Assembly (NCBI GenBank): GCA_024275815.1
Contig: JAJRYI010000151.1
Span: 1 to 13,734, forward strand
Length of the DNA stretch: 13,734 bases
Origin: Actinomycetes bacterium
GTDB lineage: Bacteria > Actinomycetota > Acidimicrobiia > Spongiisociales > UBA5794
Direction: 5' to 3'
In this document: positions 1 to 6,669 of the stretch, piece by piece
How the letters are laid out: every line of letters starts with the position of its first letter
How positions within the stretch are numbered: position 1 is the stretch's first letter
Made by a program: the position numbers and the translations under genes
Notes under the pieces: generated by a model
The model's input: the letters and a program-made list of their open reading frames with translations, nothing else
Databases searched by the model: none
What the model was told of the DNA's origin: nothing

Positions 1-61
1 CTGCAATGTGCAATACGCTCGGTGGAAGCCCTCAGGGGCACACTAGAAGGAGGACACAACG

Positions 62-1354
62 ATGAGACATGAGCGAAGGCTTCGGCGATGGCTCAGCCTC
101 TTTGCCGTCCTGGCCCTGGTACTGGCCGCATGCAGTTCCGGAGGCACGGACGAGGCAGACTCGGCAACGACCACCGCAGCCGGGCAGGACTCGGCAACGA
201 CGACAGCGGCACCGCAGTTCGCAGGAACGATCATTCTCGGTGCAGCCGTGAGCGAGACCGGCAAGTTCGCCAGAGAAGGCAAGGACACCCGCCAGGGATA
301 TGAGACCTGGCTCGACTGGGTCAACAACGAGTACGGCGGTATCAACGTCGGCGGAGATCGCTACAAGGTCGAGATCGTGTTCTACGACGATGAAGGCGAC
401 GCCGACACGACCGCGAACCTCATCGAGAAACTCATCACCGAGGACGATGCGAACTTCCTGCTCGGACCGTACTCCAGCGGTCTCACGGCCGGTGCGAGTG
501 CAGTCGCCGAGCAGTACGACATGATCATGATCGAGGGAAACGGCGCTGCAGAATCACTGTTCGAGCGAGGGTTCCAGAACCTGTTCGCAGTGCTGACCCC
601 TGCTTCGTACTACACCCAGTCCGCGATAAAGCTCCTCGCCGACGAGGGGGCGAAGACCGTCGTCATCGCCTATGAGGACACAGCGTTCCCGACCGCCGTC
701 GGTGAGGGCGCGGTCCGCTGGGCCGAGGAGTACGGACTCGAGATCCTCGCAAAGGAGACGTACCCCAAAGACGTTGCAGACGTCACGGCGATCATGACGA
801 AGTTCCGTGATCTAGATCCCGACGTCTTCGTCGGTGGGGGGCACTTCAACGATGCGCTGTTGTTCGTGAGCTCCGCTGAAGAGCTCGGGTTCAGCCCTGC
901 AGGCATGATCATCACCGTCGGCCCATCCAACCCGAAGTTCGCCAGCGAAGTCGGAGATCGAGCGAACACGATTCTCGGGCCGACCCAGTGGGAAGCCTCG
1001 ATGAGTTGGGAGGACGAGTGGTTCGGCACGGCTGAAGAGTTCGCTGCCAGGTACGAGGCGATGTGGGGTGAGCCCCCGACGTACCAAGCAGCAGAGTCGG
1101 CGGCGACACCGCTGGCACTCATGCTCGCCATCGAAGCTGCCGGATCCCTCGAGACCGACGCTGTGCGCCAAGCGCTGCGTGACCTCGACGTGGTCACGTT
1201 CTACGGACCGATCAACTTCGACGAGACAGGCAAGAACACAGCCAAGCCGATGGGCACCATCCAGATTCAGGATGGTGAGATCCTCGTGGTCGCACCCGAA
1301 GGTGCAGCCGAGACGACCGTGATCTACCCGGCTCCGGCCTGGGGAGATCGCTAG
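62..1354 (+). CDS. livK: ABC transporter substrate-binding lipoprotein, LivK/LivJ type (branched-chain amino acid family)
   Basis: Extracellular receptor of the adjacent LivHMGF importer; it would capture an amino acid or related amide/hydrophobic solute and hand it to the permeases. The 430-aa protein has a basic start, a hydrophobic helix (about residues 10-23) and a lipobox ending in Cys24, so it should be a membrane-anchored lipoprotein. A Ser/Thr/Ala-rich linker with two near-identical 10-residue repeats (33-42, 43-52) leads to a Peripla_BP_6 type I fold from about residue 54. ATG 62 is supported by a strong Shine-Dalgarno (AAGGAGG, 47-53, 8-nt spacing). First gene of the operon; a 75-nt gap with a strong hairpin separates it from livH, which commonly lets binding protein exceed permease levels. 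Family assignment is firm; the substrate cannot be read from sequence, and amides or urea-like ligands remain possible. Confidence 0.9.
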   Translation: MRHERRLRRWLSLFAVLALVLAACSSGGTDEADSATTTAAGQDSATTTAAPQFAGTIILGAAVSETGKFAREGKDTRQGYETWLDWVNNEYGGINVGGDRYKVEIVFYDDEGDADTTANLIEKLITEDDANFLLGPYSSGLTAGASAVAEQYDMIMIEGNGAAESLFERGFQNLFAVLTPASYYTQSAIKLLADEGAKTVVIAYEDTAFPTAVGEGAVRWAEEYGLEILAKETYPKDVADVTAIMTKFRDLDPDVFVGGGHFNDALLFVSSAEELGFSPAGMIITVGPSNPKFASEVGDRANTILGPTQWEASMSWEDEWFGTAEEFAARYEAMWGEPPTYQAAESAATPLALMLAIEAAGSLETDAVRQALRDLDVVTFYGPINFDETGKNTAKPMGTIQIQDGEILVVAPEGAAETTVIYPAPAWGDR

Positions 1355-1366
1355 GAATCACGTGAC

Positions 1367-1392
1367 GGTGGAGGGGCATCCGCCCCTCCACC
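1367..1392 (+). promoter_or_regulatory. Intercistronic stem-loop between livK and livH
   Basis: A perfect 10-bp GC-rich inverted repeat (GGTGGAGGGG at 1367-1376 with CCCCTCCACC at 1383-1392) encloses a 6-nt loop. No T-run follows, so it is not a classic intrinsic terminator. Such hairpins after binding-protein genes usually protect the 3' end of the upstream mRNA or reduce read-through, giving more receptor than permease. The role here is inferred from position. Confidence 0.7.
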
Positions 1393-1429
1393 CCACGGAT
1401 GAGTGGATCGAAGGGAGAGCATCATCAGC

Positions 1430-2311
1430 ATGGACCAGCTGCTTCAAGCCCTCGTGAACGGGGTAATGCTCGGGGGTTTCTACGCCATCATGGTGCTGGG
1501 CTTCTCGATCATCTGGGGCGTCATGGGGGTCATCAACCTTGCGCACGGCGAGTTCGTCATGATGGGTGCGTACGGCGCATGGATCCTCCAGGAAAGCCTC
1601 GGACTGGATCCGCTGGTGTCGGTGTTCATCGTGTTCCCCGTCATGGCGGCGTTCGGCTACGCGATCCAACGCCTCATCATCAACCGGATCATCGAGCGAC
1701 CTCACCTCATCTCGCTCCTCGTCACCTTCGGGCTTGCGAGCATCATCTCGAACGTCTTCAAACTGCTATTCACCGCAACGCCCAGGTCGGTGGAGGCATC
1801 GATCCATGGCTTGTGGCAGGTGGGGCCGGTGACCATCCCGAAAACAAGGTCGATGATCCTCATTGCAGCGTTGATCATCATGTACAGCCTGCACATGTTT
1901 CTGAAACACACGCGGCTCGGCAAGAGCATCCGGGCGGCCGCCCAGAACCGTGAGGCTGCCCGCATCGTCGGGATCGAGATCAACAAGGTCTACGCGATCA
2001 CCTTTGCGATCGCCATCGGCATCACGGCAGTGGCCGGTGTGATGGTGGCTCCGGTGCAACCCGTGTTCCCGTTCATGGGCCCACCGCTTACGCTGCGAGC
2101 GTTCGCGATCACCGCGCTCTCGGGGTTGGGAAGCATCATCGGTGCCCTGTTCGGCGGCATGCTCCTCGGGATCATCGAAGTACTCCTCGCCACGTTCATC
2201 CCCGGCATCGGGACGAACGTCGGCATCGTCTCATCGTTCGTGATCCTCGTCATCGTCCTCGTCGTACGACCCCAAGGACTCTTCGGTGGCCTCAAGGCGG
2301 CGACGACATGA
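1430..2311 (+). CDS. livH: Branched-chain amino acid ABC transporter permease LivH
   Basis: One of two integral membrane subunits of the importer, forming the translocation path with LivM. The 293-aa product is almost entirely hydrophobic segments (about eight). It opens with the LivH-typical QALVNGVMLGGFYAIMVLGF region and NLAHGEFVMMGAY. The cytoplasmic coupling loop near RAAAQNREAARIVGI corresponds to the EAA-like loop that docks on the ATPases, and a PQGLFGG tail closes it. ATG 1430 is chosen because the protein begins like the family and AGGGAG lies upstream (1412-1417), though the spacing of about 12 nt is long; GTG 1403 in the same frame would add nine polar residues. The stop overlaps livM by 4 nt (ATGA), indicating translational coupling. 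Confidence 0.9.
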   Translation: MDQLLQALVNGVMLGGFYAIMVLGFSIIWGVMGVINLAHGEFVMMGAYGAWILQESLGLDPLVSVFIVFPVMAAFGYAIQRLIINRIIERPHLISLLVTFGLASIISNVFKLLFTATPRSVEASIHGLWQVGPVTIPKTRSMILIAALIIMYSLHMFLKHTRLGKSIRAAAQNREAARIVGIEINKVYAITFAIAIGITAVAGVMVAPVQPVFPFMGPPLTLRAFAITALSGLGSIIGALFGGMLLGIIEVLLATFIPGIGTNVGIVSSFVILVIVLVVRPQGLFGGLKAATT

Positions 2312-3357
2312 GGGGCGGCACCACCTTTCGGAAGGTCTCACTCGGTCTCCTCGTGGCGGCCATCGTCGGCCTTGCCACGCTGCCGATGATCCAGCGGTAC
2401 GCCACCGATGGCGGTTTCGTGACCAACTCGACGCTCTTCAACTTCACCCAGATGTTCATGTTGATCATCGTGGCGAGCAGTTGGAACCTCACGGGAGGCT
2501 TCACCGGGTACGTGGACTTCGGCCATGGCGTGTGGTTCGGCATAGGCGCTTACGGCACGGGCGTCCTCATGTCCAAGCTCGGATGGCCGTTCCCGGTTGC
2601 AGTAGCCGGCGCCGTCGCAATCACCGTGCTTGCAGCCCTGCTCCTCGGGGGACCGATCCTCCGTTTGCGAGGGCCGTACTTCTCCATTGCGATGCTCGCG
2701 ACGTTCGTCGCGGTGCGCGAGATCATACGTATCGTGAAGCCCATCACCGGGGGCGGTATCGGCCTCACGCTGCCTCCGTACCTCAACCGGCCGCTGTTCT
2801 TCTACATCACGCTGATTCTCGCCGTGGTCGTCGTTGCGTTCACCTGGTGGTTGCGCAGAACCCAGTTCGGCTTGACGCTCATCGCCATTCGGGAGGACGA
2901 GATCGGTGCCGACATGCGCGGGATAAACACCACGCTGCACAAGATCACCGTCTTTGGCCTGTCGGCAGCGATCACCGGCCTCGTCGGCGCGCTCTGGGCC
3001 TACCAGAACACCTTCATCGATCCCGACATCGTCTTCGTCGACTCCAGGACGATGGATGTCATCATCGCTGTGATCCTCGGTGGACTTGGAACCGTCGCCG
3101 GACCGGTGATCGGGGCCGTGGTCCTGTTTTGGGCTCGCGACATTATCTGGGCGAACTTCCTCCAGTTCCACCTCATCGTCCAGGGCATCGTCCTCATCGC
3201 CATCGTCCTGTGGGTTCCAGAAGGGATTGTTGGAACGTTCTCCGACCGCTCGGGTGGGACGACCCTGGGTCGGCTGATGTCCAAACGCAAAGGCGAGCCT
3301 TCATCGGACGAAGCAGTGGGCTCCCCCGATGACGAACCCCGGACGGTGTCGTCATGA
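2308..3357 (+). CDS. livM: Branched-chain amino acid ABC transporter permease LivM
   Basis: Second membrane subunit of the importer, partner of LivH. The 349-aa product carries the LivM hallmark NLTGGFTGYVDFGHGVWFGIGAYG-type region (about residues 60-85), written in many relatives as GytGqlSlGha, and a coupling loop around IREDEIGADMRGIN before another set of hydrophobic helices; about nine or ten membrane segments in all. The C-terminus ends in a charged tail rich in Ser, Asp, Glu and Pro (from about residue 320), likely cytoplasmic. It starts inside the livH stop codon and its own stop overlaps livG (ATGA), so H, M and G should be translated as a coupled unit. Length is within the normal range. 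Confidence is high for family, low for exact substrate. Confidence 0.9.
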   Translation: MRGGTTFRKVSLGLLVAAIVGLATLPMIQRYATDGGFVTNSTLFNFTQMFMLIIVASSWNLTGGFTGYVDFGHGVWFGIGAYGTGVLMSKLGWPFPVAVAGAVAITVLAALLLGGPILRLRGPYFSIAMLATFVAVREIIRIVKPITGGGIGLTLPPYLNRPLFFYITLILAVVVVAFTWWLRRTQFGLTLIAIREDEIGADMRGINTTLHKITVFGLSAAITGLVGALWAYQNTFIDPDIVFVDSRTMDVIIAVILGGLGTVAGPVIGAVVLFWARDIIWANFLQFHLIVQGIVLIAIVLWVPEGIVGTFSDRSGGTTLGRLMSKRKGEPSSDEAVGSPDDEPRTVSS

Positions 3358-4118
3358 GCGGAATACGCATTCTCGACGCCCGGAGTGTGACCAAGCGTTT
3401 CGGAGGCCTCGTTGCGGTCGATGAGGTCGATATCCACGTCGATCAGGGAGAGGTTCTTGGCCTGATCGGGCCGAACGGGAGTGGCAAGACGACCCTGTTC
3501 AACTGCCTGACCAGAGTGCACAACATCGACGGTGGCAGCATCGAGTTCAAGGGCAAGGACATCACATCCAAGAAGCCCTATCAGGTCGCCAGGATGGGGC
3601 TTGCACGGACGTTCCAGGTGATCCGGGTGTACGGGGACCTGACGATCGAGGAGAACCTCGTCCTCAGTCAGCAGTGGGGGGCCCTCCCCACACACCGTAG
3701 CTTCACCAAAGCACATCGAGATCTCCACGACAAGGCTGCCGAGATCGCCGAGTTCCTGCTGCTCAGCAAGCACCTGCGCACGAAGGCCGGCACCCTCTCT
3801 GGGGGGCAGCGAAGACTCCTCGAGTTGGGGATGACGCTGATGCCGGACCCCGACCTGATCCTGCTCGACGAAGCCACATCCGGCATCAACCCGTCGTTGA
3901 TCGAGACGATCAAGGATCGTCTCGCGGTGCTCAACAACAAAGGGCTCACACTGCTGCTCGTCGAACACGACATACGGTTCATCAGCGATCTGTGCACACG
4001 GGTGATCGTTCTCAACTACGGGAGGAAACTCGCAGACGGCACACCCGACGAGATCAAGTCAGATGAAAGAGTTCTCGAGGCGTACTTCGGCGACGATGGG
4101 AGCACCGATGTGGAGTGA
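3354..4118 (+). CDS. livG: Branched-chain amino acid ABC transporter ATP-binding protein LivG
   Basis: Cytoplasmic ATPase that powers the LivHM channel together with LivF. The 254-aa protein has all nucleotide-binding elements: Walker A GPNGSGKTT (39-47), Q-loop glutamine at residue 88, ABC signature LSGGQ (148-152), Walker B LILLDE (168-173) and the switch histidine in VEHD (His205). The ARTFQ sequence before the helical domain is typical of LivG. It has DEATSGINP where E. coli-type proteins have DEPAAGLNP, a tolerated variant. It begins in the livM stop codon with no clear ribosome-binding site of its own, consistent with coupling, and its 3' end overlaps the start of livF. Confidence 0.92.
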   Translation: MSGIRILDARSVTKRFGGLVAVDEVDIHVDQGEVLGLIGPNGSGKTTLFNCLTRVHNIDGGSIEFKGKDITSKKPYQVARMGLARTFQVIRVYGDLTIEENLVLSQQWGALPTHRSFTKAHRDLHDKAAEIAEFLLLSKHLRTKAGTLSGGQRRLLELGMTLMPDPDLILLDEATSGINPSLIETIKDRLAVLNNKGLTLLLVEHDIRFISDLCTRVIVLNYGRKLADGTPDEIKSDERVLEAYFGDDGSTDVE

Positions 4119-4839
4119 CAGCCAGCCTCTCCTCGAGGTACATGAGATACACGCCGGGTACATCGTGGGAGAGGACATCCTGCGGGGTGTCAACCTCGCC
4201 GTACACAAGGGCGAGATCGTGTGCGTCATCGGCCCGAACGGCGCAGGAAAGTCGACTGTGTTCAAGGCCATCTACGGGTTCCTCCCGGTTCGCTCCGGAC
4301 GCGTCCTCTTCGACGACCGCGAGATCACCAACGTACGCCCCCAGGATGCGCTGAGAGCGGGCATCACCATCGTGCCTCAACTCCGCAGCGTCTTCCCCCA
4401 GATGACCGTGTACGAGAACCTGGAGCTCGGCATGTACCTCGAACCCGACCACGACCGGGTGCAAGAGCGGATCGACTACGTCCTCGATCTGTTCCCACGT
4501 CTCGCCGAGCGGGCGAAGCAAGCCGCAGGCACGATGAGTGGCGGGGAACAGCGGATGCTCGAGATCGGACGTGCCCTCATGTGGGAACCAGATCTCGTAC
4601 TCATGGATGAGCCCTCTGCAGGCCTGGCACCCGTGATCACGAAGTCGATCTTCGGCGCGATTCGGCGCCTCAATGAAGAGATCGGCCTCACCGTCCTCAT
4701 GATCGAGCAGAACGCGAAACAGGGCCTCTCGGTGAGCGACCGCGGCTACGTCATCGAACTCGGAAAGGTCACGTTCACGGGCACGGGTGAGGAACTCCTC
4801 AACAACCGTGAGGTACGCCAGGCCTTCCTCGGCGGGTAG
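4108..4839 (+). CDS. livF: Branched-chain amino acid ABC transporter ATP-binding protein LivF
   Basis: Second ATPase of the importer, expected to pair with LivG. From ATG 4108 the product is 243 aa with Walker A GPNGAGKST (42-50), signature MSGGE (143-147) and Walker B LVLMDE (163-168). The usual switch His is replaced by Gln-Asn in MIEQNA, which is the normal LivF state and separates it from LivG. In-frame ATGs exist at 4063 and 4096, but 4108 is favoured because GGGAG (4098-4102) sits 5 nt upstream and the overlap with livG is then only 11 nt. Family lengths of roughly 235-245 aa fit this start. Last gene of the transporter operon; a hairpin with a short T-run follows. Confidence 0.9.
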   Translation: MWSDSQPLLEVHEIHAGYIVGEDILRGVNLAVHKGEIVCVIGPNGAGKSTVFKAIYGFLPVRSGRVLFDDREITNVRPQDALRAGITIVPQLRSVFPQMTVYENLELGMYLEPDHDRVQERIDYVLDLFPRLAERAKQAAGTMSGGEQRMLEIGRALMWEPDLVLMDEPSAGLAPVITKSIFGAIRRLNEEIGLTVLMIEQNAKQGLSVSDRGYVIELGKVTFTGTGEELLNNREVRQAFLGG

Positions 4840-4856
4840 CAGCCGGCAAGCAAGCC

Positions 4857-4893
4857 AGGGCCAAGACGCCGGACTCCCGCCTGTGGCCCTTTT
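4857..4893 (+). terminator. Candidate intrinsic terminator after livF
   Basis: AGGGCCA (4857-4863) pairs perfectly with TGGCCCT (4884-4890) across a 20-nt loop, and the second arm runs into TTTT (4890-4893). It lies 18 nt after the livF stop. The stem is short and the loop large, so it is a weak candidate, but its position at the end of the operon is right. Confidence 0.4.
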
Positions 4894-5007
4894 CAGACCT
4901 AGCGGTGTTCGAGGCGGGTGATCGCCCATGGGGGAAGGACGCCGACCAGGACGGTCACCGGTGCACAGATTCCATCGATGTGATGCCGTAGATCCCGGAT
5001 TCGTACC

Positions 5008-5118
5008 ATGGCGTCACACCACGAGGAGTTCCATGCTGCAAAGATCCGCAACGCGACACGGACCTGCTACCGCGAGTTCGCAGATCTACAACGTCGACCC
5101 GGGCACGAGTCCCGATAG
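5008..5118 (+). CDS. Doubtful 36-aa ORF abutting the next gene in frame
   Basis: ATG 5008 opens a 36-codon frame (begins MASHHEEFHAAKIRN) that ends in TAG at 5116-5118, directly followed in the same frame by ATG 5119 of the next gene. The peptide looks helical and charged and its codon use is not foreign, but it resembles nothing I recognise and has no clear ribosome-binding site. It may be a translated leader, a 5' extension cut off by a stop codon, or chance. The rest of 4894-5118 shows nothing I can support. Confidence 0.2.
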   Translation: MASHHEEFHAAKIRNATRTCYREFADLQRRPGHESR

Positions 5119-6048
5119 ATGGATCGATACGCGATGAGGCTCGTGCTCGACGCCCGCTCTGCGTCGTTCGGCGCACTCATCGACGACGCATCGCTCCTCG
5201 GCCCGAAACCACCGATCATGGATGATGCGGTCTCGGCGTATCGCTCGGCGCGCATCGCCAGTAGCGGGTGGATGATCGGACGCTTCCTGTGTCCGACGTC
5301 ACGCCTCACGGATCTCGCAGCGTCACTGACACGATCGTTGGAAGCCGGTGAGGAACCGTGGGAGATCGGCACGGTGTTCGACGGAGATACCGGTGAGTCC
5401 GCATCTGCTGCCCAGGCGTTCCACACAGAGATGCAGCCCGCGGCCACGATCGCAGCTGCCGAGGCCCGTATCACCGGTACGGAGCCCACAGACATCGGTG
5501 CTGTCATCGATGCGATCGCCTCGATCCAACCCGAGGTCGTCCCGTTCCTCGAGCTCGATCAGCCCGGCCTCTTCGGCGATCATGCGATGACCATCGCATC
5601 CGAGCTCTCCCGACGATCCATGGTCGGTGGAGTCCAGATCGGGTTGGACTCGCCCTTCCAGCAGGCCAACCCGACGGTCGACTCCGTTGCCGCGTTCATC
5701 ATGGAAGCCACAACGCATCGGCTGCCATTCAGGACCTCCACGGGGATCGAAGCACCCATCCGCCACTACGCCGACGACCTGTGGCACCACGGGTTCATCA
5801 ACCTCCTGGTCGCTGCAGCAGCTGCAGGTCAGGGCCAGACCTTCGATACGGTTGCCGACATCGTCGCCGAGACCGACCCCGGGGCGTTCTCCATGGGGGC
5901 TGCGTTCATATCGTGTAGAGGCGTGTCGATACCGGGCCCCACGATGCGCAGGATCCGGGCGATCGGGTTCATCGCCTTCGGCTCACAGGACTTGGCTTCG
6001 ACCATCGAGGCACTCCGTGACCTCGGCTTCCTCAGCGACGGAACCTGA
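5119..6048 (+). CDS. Conserved hypothetical protein, uncharacterised alpha/beta family with a PFKATAGLHH-like segment
   Basis: A 309-aa soluble protein with no signal peptide or membrane segment. From memory it matches a widespread uncharacterised family whose members start with a GLIDHA(A/G)LFPPA-like segment, then GR(F/L)(V/C)CP.SRL, then a PFKATAGLHHP.R segment followed by HGFLN, and end with FGSCSF..P...L..LG. The counterparts here are FGALIDDASLLG (17-28), IGRFLCPTSRL (53-63), PFRTSTGIEAPIR (203-215), HHGFINLL (223-230) and FGSQDLASTIEALRDLG (287-303). Several strongly conserved positions (the HH pair, the Lys, the Cys-Ser) are replaced, so it is a divergent copy. ATG 5119 or the internal ATG 5134 could be the start; neither has a convincing Shine-Dalgarno. 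No function is known to me, and the neighbourhood does not suggest one. Confidence 0.65.
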   Translation: MDRYAMRLVLDARSASFGALIDDASLLGPKPPIMDDAVSAYRSARIASSGWMIGRFLCPTSRLTDLAASLTRSLEAGEEPWEIGTVFDGDTGESASAAQAFHTEMQPAATIAAAEARITGTEPTDIGAVIDAIASIQPEVVPFLELDQPGLFGDHAMTIASELSRRSMVGGVQIGLDSPFQQANPTVDSVAAFIMEATTHRLPFRTSTGIEAPIRHYADDLWHHGFINLLVAAAAAGQGQTFDTVADIVAETDPGAFSMGAAFISCRGVSIPGPTMRRIRAIGFIAFGSQDLASTIEALRDLGFLSDGT

Positions 6049-6600
6049 GCGCACCCCCATCGCCAACGCTCCTCTCCCATCCCCCCCCTTCATCTTCAAT
6101 CCGCCGTTCGACGCCACGGATCCCGGCCTCTTTCTCCCGTCCCCCTTCAGCCTCAATCCACGAGGTCGCGTCCGTCTTGAGGCTTCCGATTCTTCCGTCC
6201 TCCCTGGAGGGAGGACCGGCGAGTCCTCGAGCCAGGAGGGAGAAAACCCAATGGACACAAGCAACAACTTCGAGTCCCCATCCCCCTGGCTCGTCGCAAG
6301 CTCCTCGCCTATCCCCCTTGAAAGGGGGACGGGAGAACGACGCACCTTGCTCCGAAAACGTGCAGGTCCCGACACCGCGAAACCAACACGGTGACTGACG
6401 AAACGCCCGACCACCGACACGCAGCTCGTGGATCGAGGCTGAAGGGGGGACGGAAGGACGCGACGGCTTGTATGGAAAAGTGCACCACCCAACACCTCGC
6501 AACCCTTGGGGCGACAGCGCTCTACGGGTTTGCCGACACCCATATCGCGGATCCAGGCTGAAGGAGGACGGAGTTGCTGCGAGCCTGAAGACGGATGCAT
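6049..6600. repeat. Gene-free island of degenerate inverted and direct repeats
   Basis: No credible gene lies here. The sequence 6137-6164 is repeated in inverted orientation at 6424-6452 (one substitution and one extra G in about 28 nt; core GAGGCTGAAGGGGG). Related forms occur at 6550-6572 (GATCCAGGCTGAAGGAGGAC) and, inverted, near 6081-6103. Perfect palindromes lie at 6197-6216 (9-bp arms) and 6312-6329 (8-bp arms), with CTGGCTCG near 6288 and its complement near 6228. Two units of about 120 nt (6311-6431 and 6432-6550) align as degenerate direct repeats through GAAAACGTGCA/GAAAAGTGCA and ACACC-CG-AACC blocks, with a partial third unit from 6551. This looks like an accumulation of small interspersed elements rather than a single transposon; no transposase is present. 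Confidence 0.7.
6312..6329. repeat. Short perfect palindrome in the repeat island
   Basis: TCCCCCTT pairs with AAGGGGGA across a 2-nt loop. With the 9-bp palindrome at 6197-6216 it forms the two arms of a larger imperfect inverted repeat (about 6197-6330). No T-run follows, so a terminator role is not supported. Confidence 0.6.
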
Positions 6601-6657
6601 GTCGTGCCGCCCGGGCATGATCACCCAGGGTTGCCACCCCACGGGAACGCATCGCAC

Positions 6658-6669
6658 TACGCTCTCGGT
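6658..6669 (+). promoter_or_regulatory. Leaderless-type promoter of the MoaD-fusion gene
   Basis: TACGCT (6658-6663) matches a TANNNT -10 element and is followed by 6 nt and ATG 6670, so transcription would begin at or beside the start codon. No Shine-Dalgarno is present. A TTGCCA at 6631-6636 could be the -35, but the 21-nt spacing is long. The same layout (TAC-CT, CTCG, ATG) precedes the gene at 13022. Confidence 0.5.

Noticed and set aside
3000..3968. Long minus-strand ORF of 322 codons opposite livM/livG
   Set aside because: It lies fully antisense to two well-supported genes, has no recognisable domain and is a by-product of GC-rich codon use. The same applies to the minus-strand frames at 2338-3171, 4054-4929 and 12860-13504.
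4928..5137. 69-codon ORF between livF and the 309-aa gene
   Set aside because: No ribosome-binding site, shadow-like composition and overlap with the next gene start; nothing recognisable.
5627..6394. 255-codon plus-strand frame running from the 309-aa gene into the repeat island
   Set aside because: It is an out-of-frame shadow of a supported gene and has Ser/Arg/Pro-rich shadow composition.
6595..6669. N-terminal extension of the MoaD-fusion protein from ATG 6595
   Set aside because: The ubiquitin-fold domain starts at residue 1 from ATG 6670, and the promoter-like hexamer lies within the extension.
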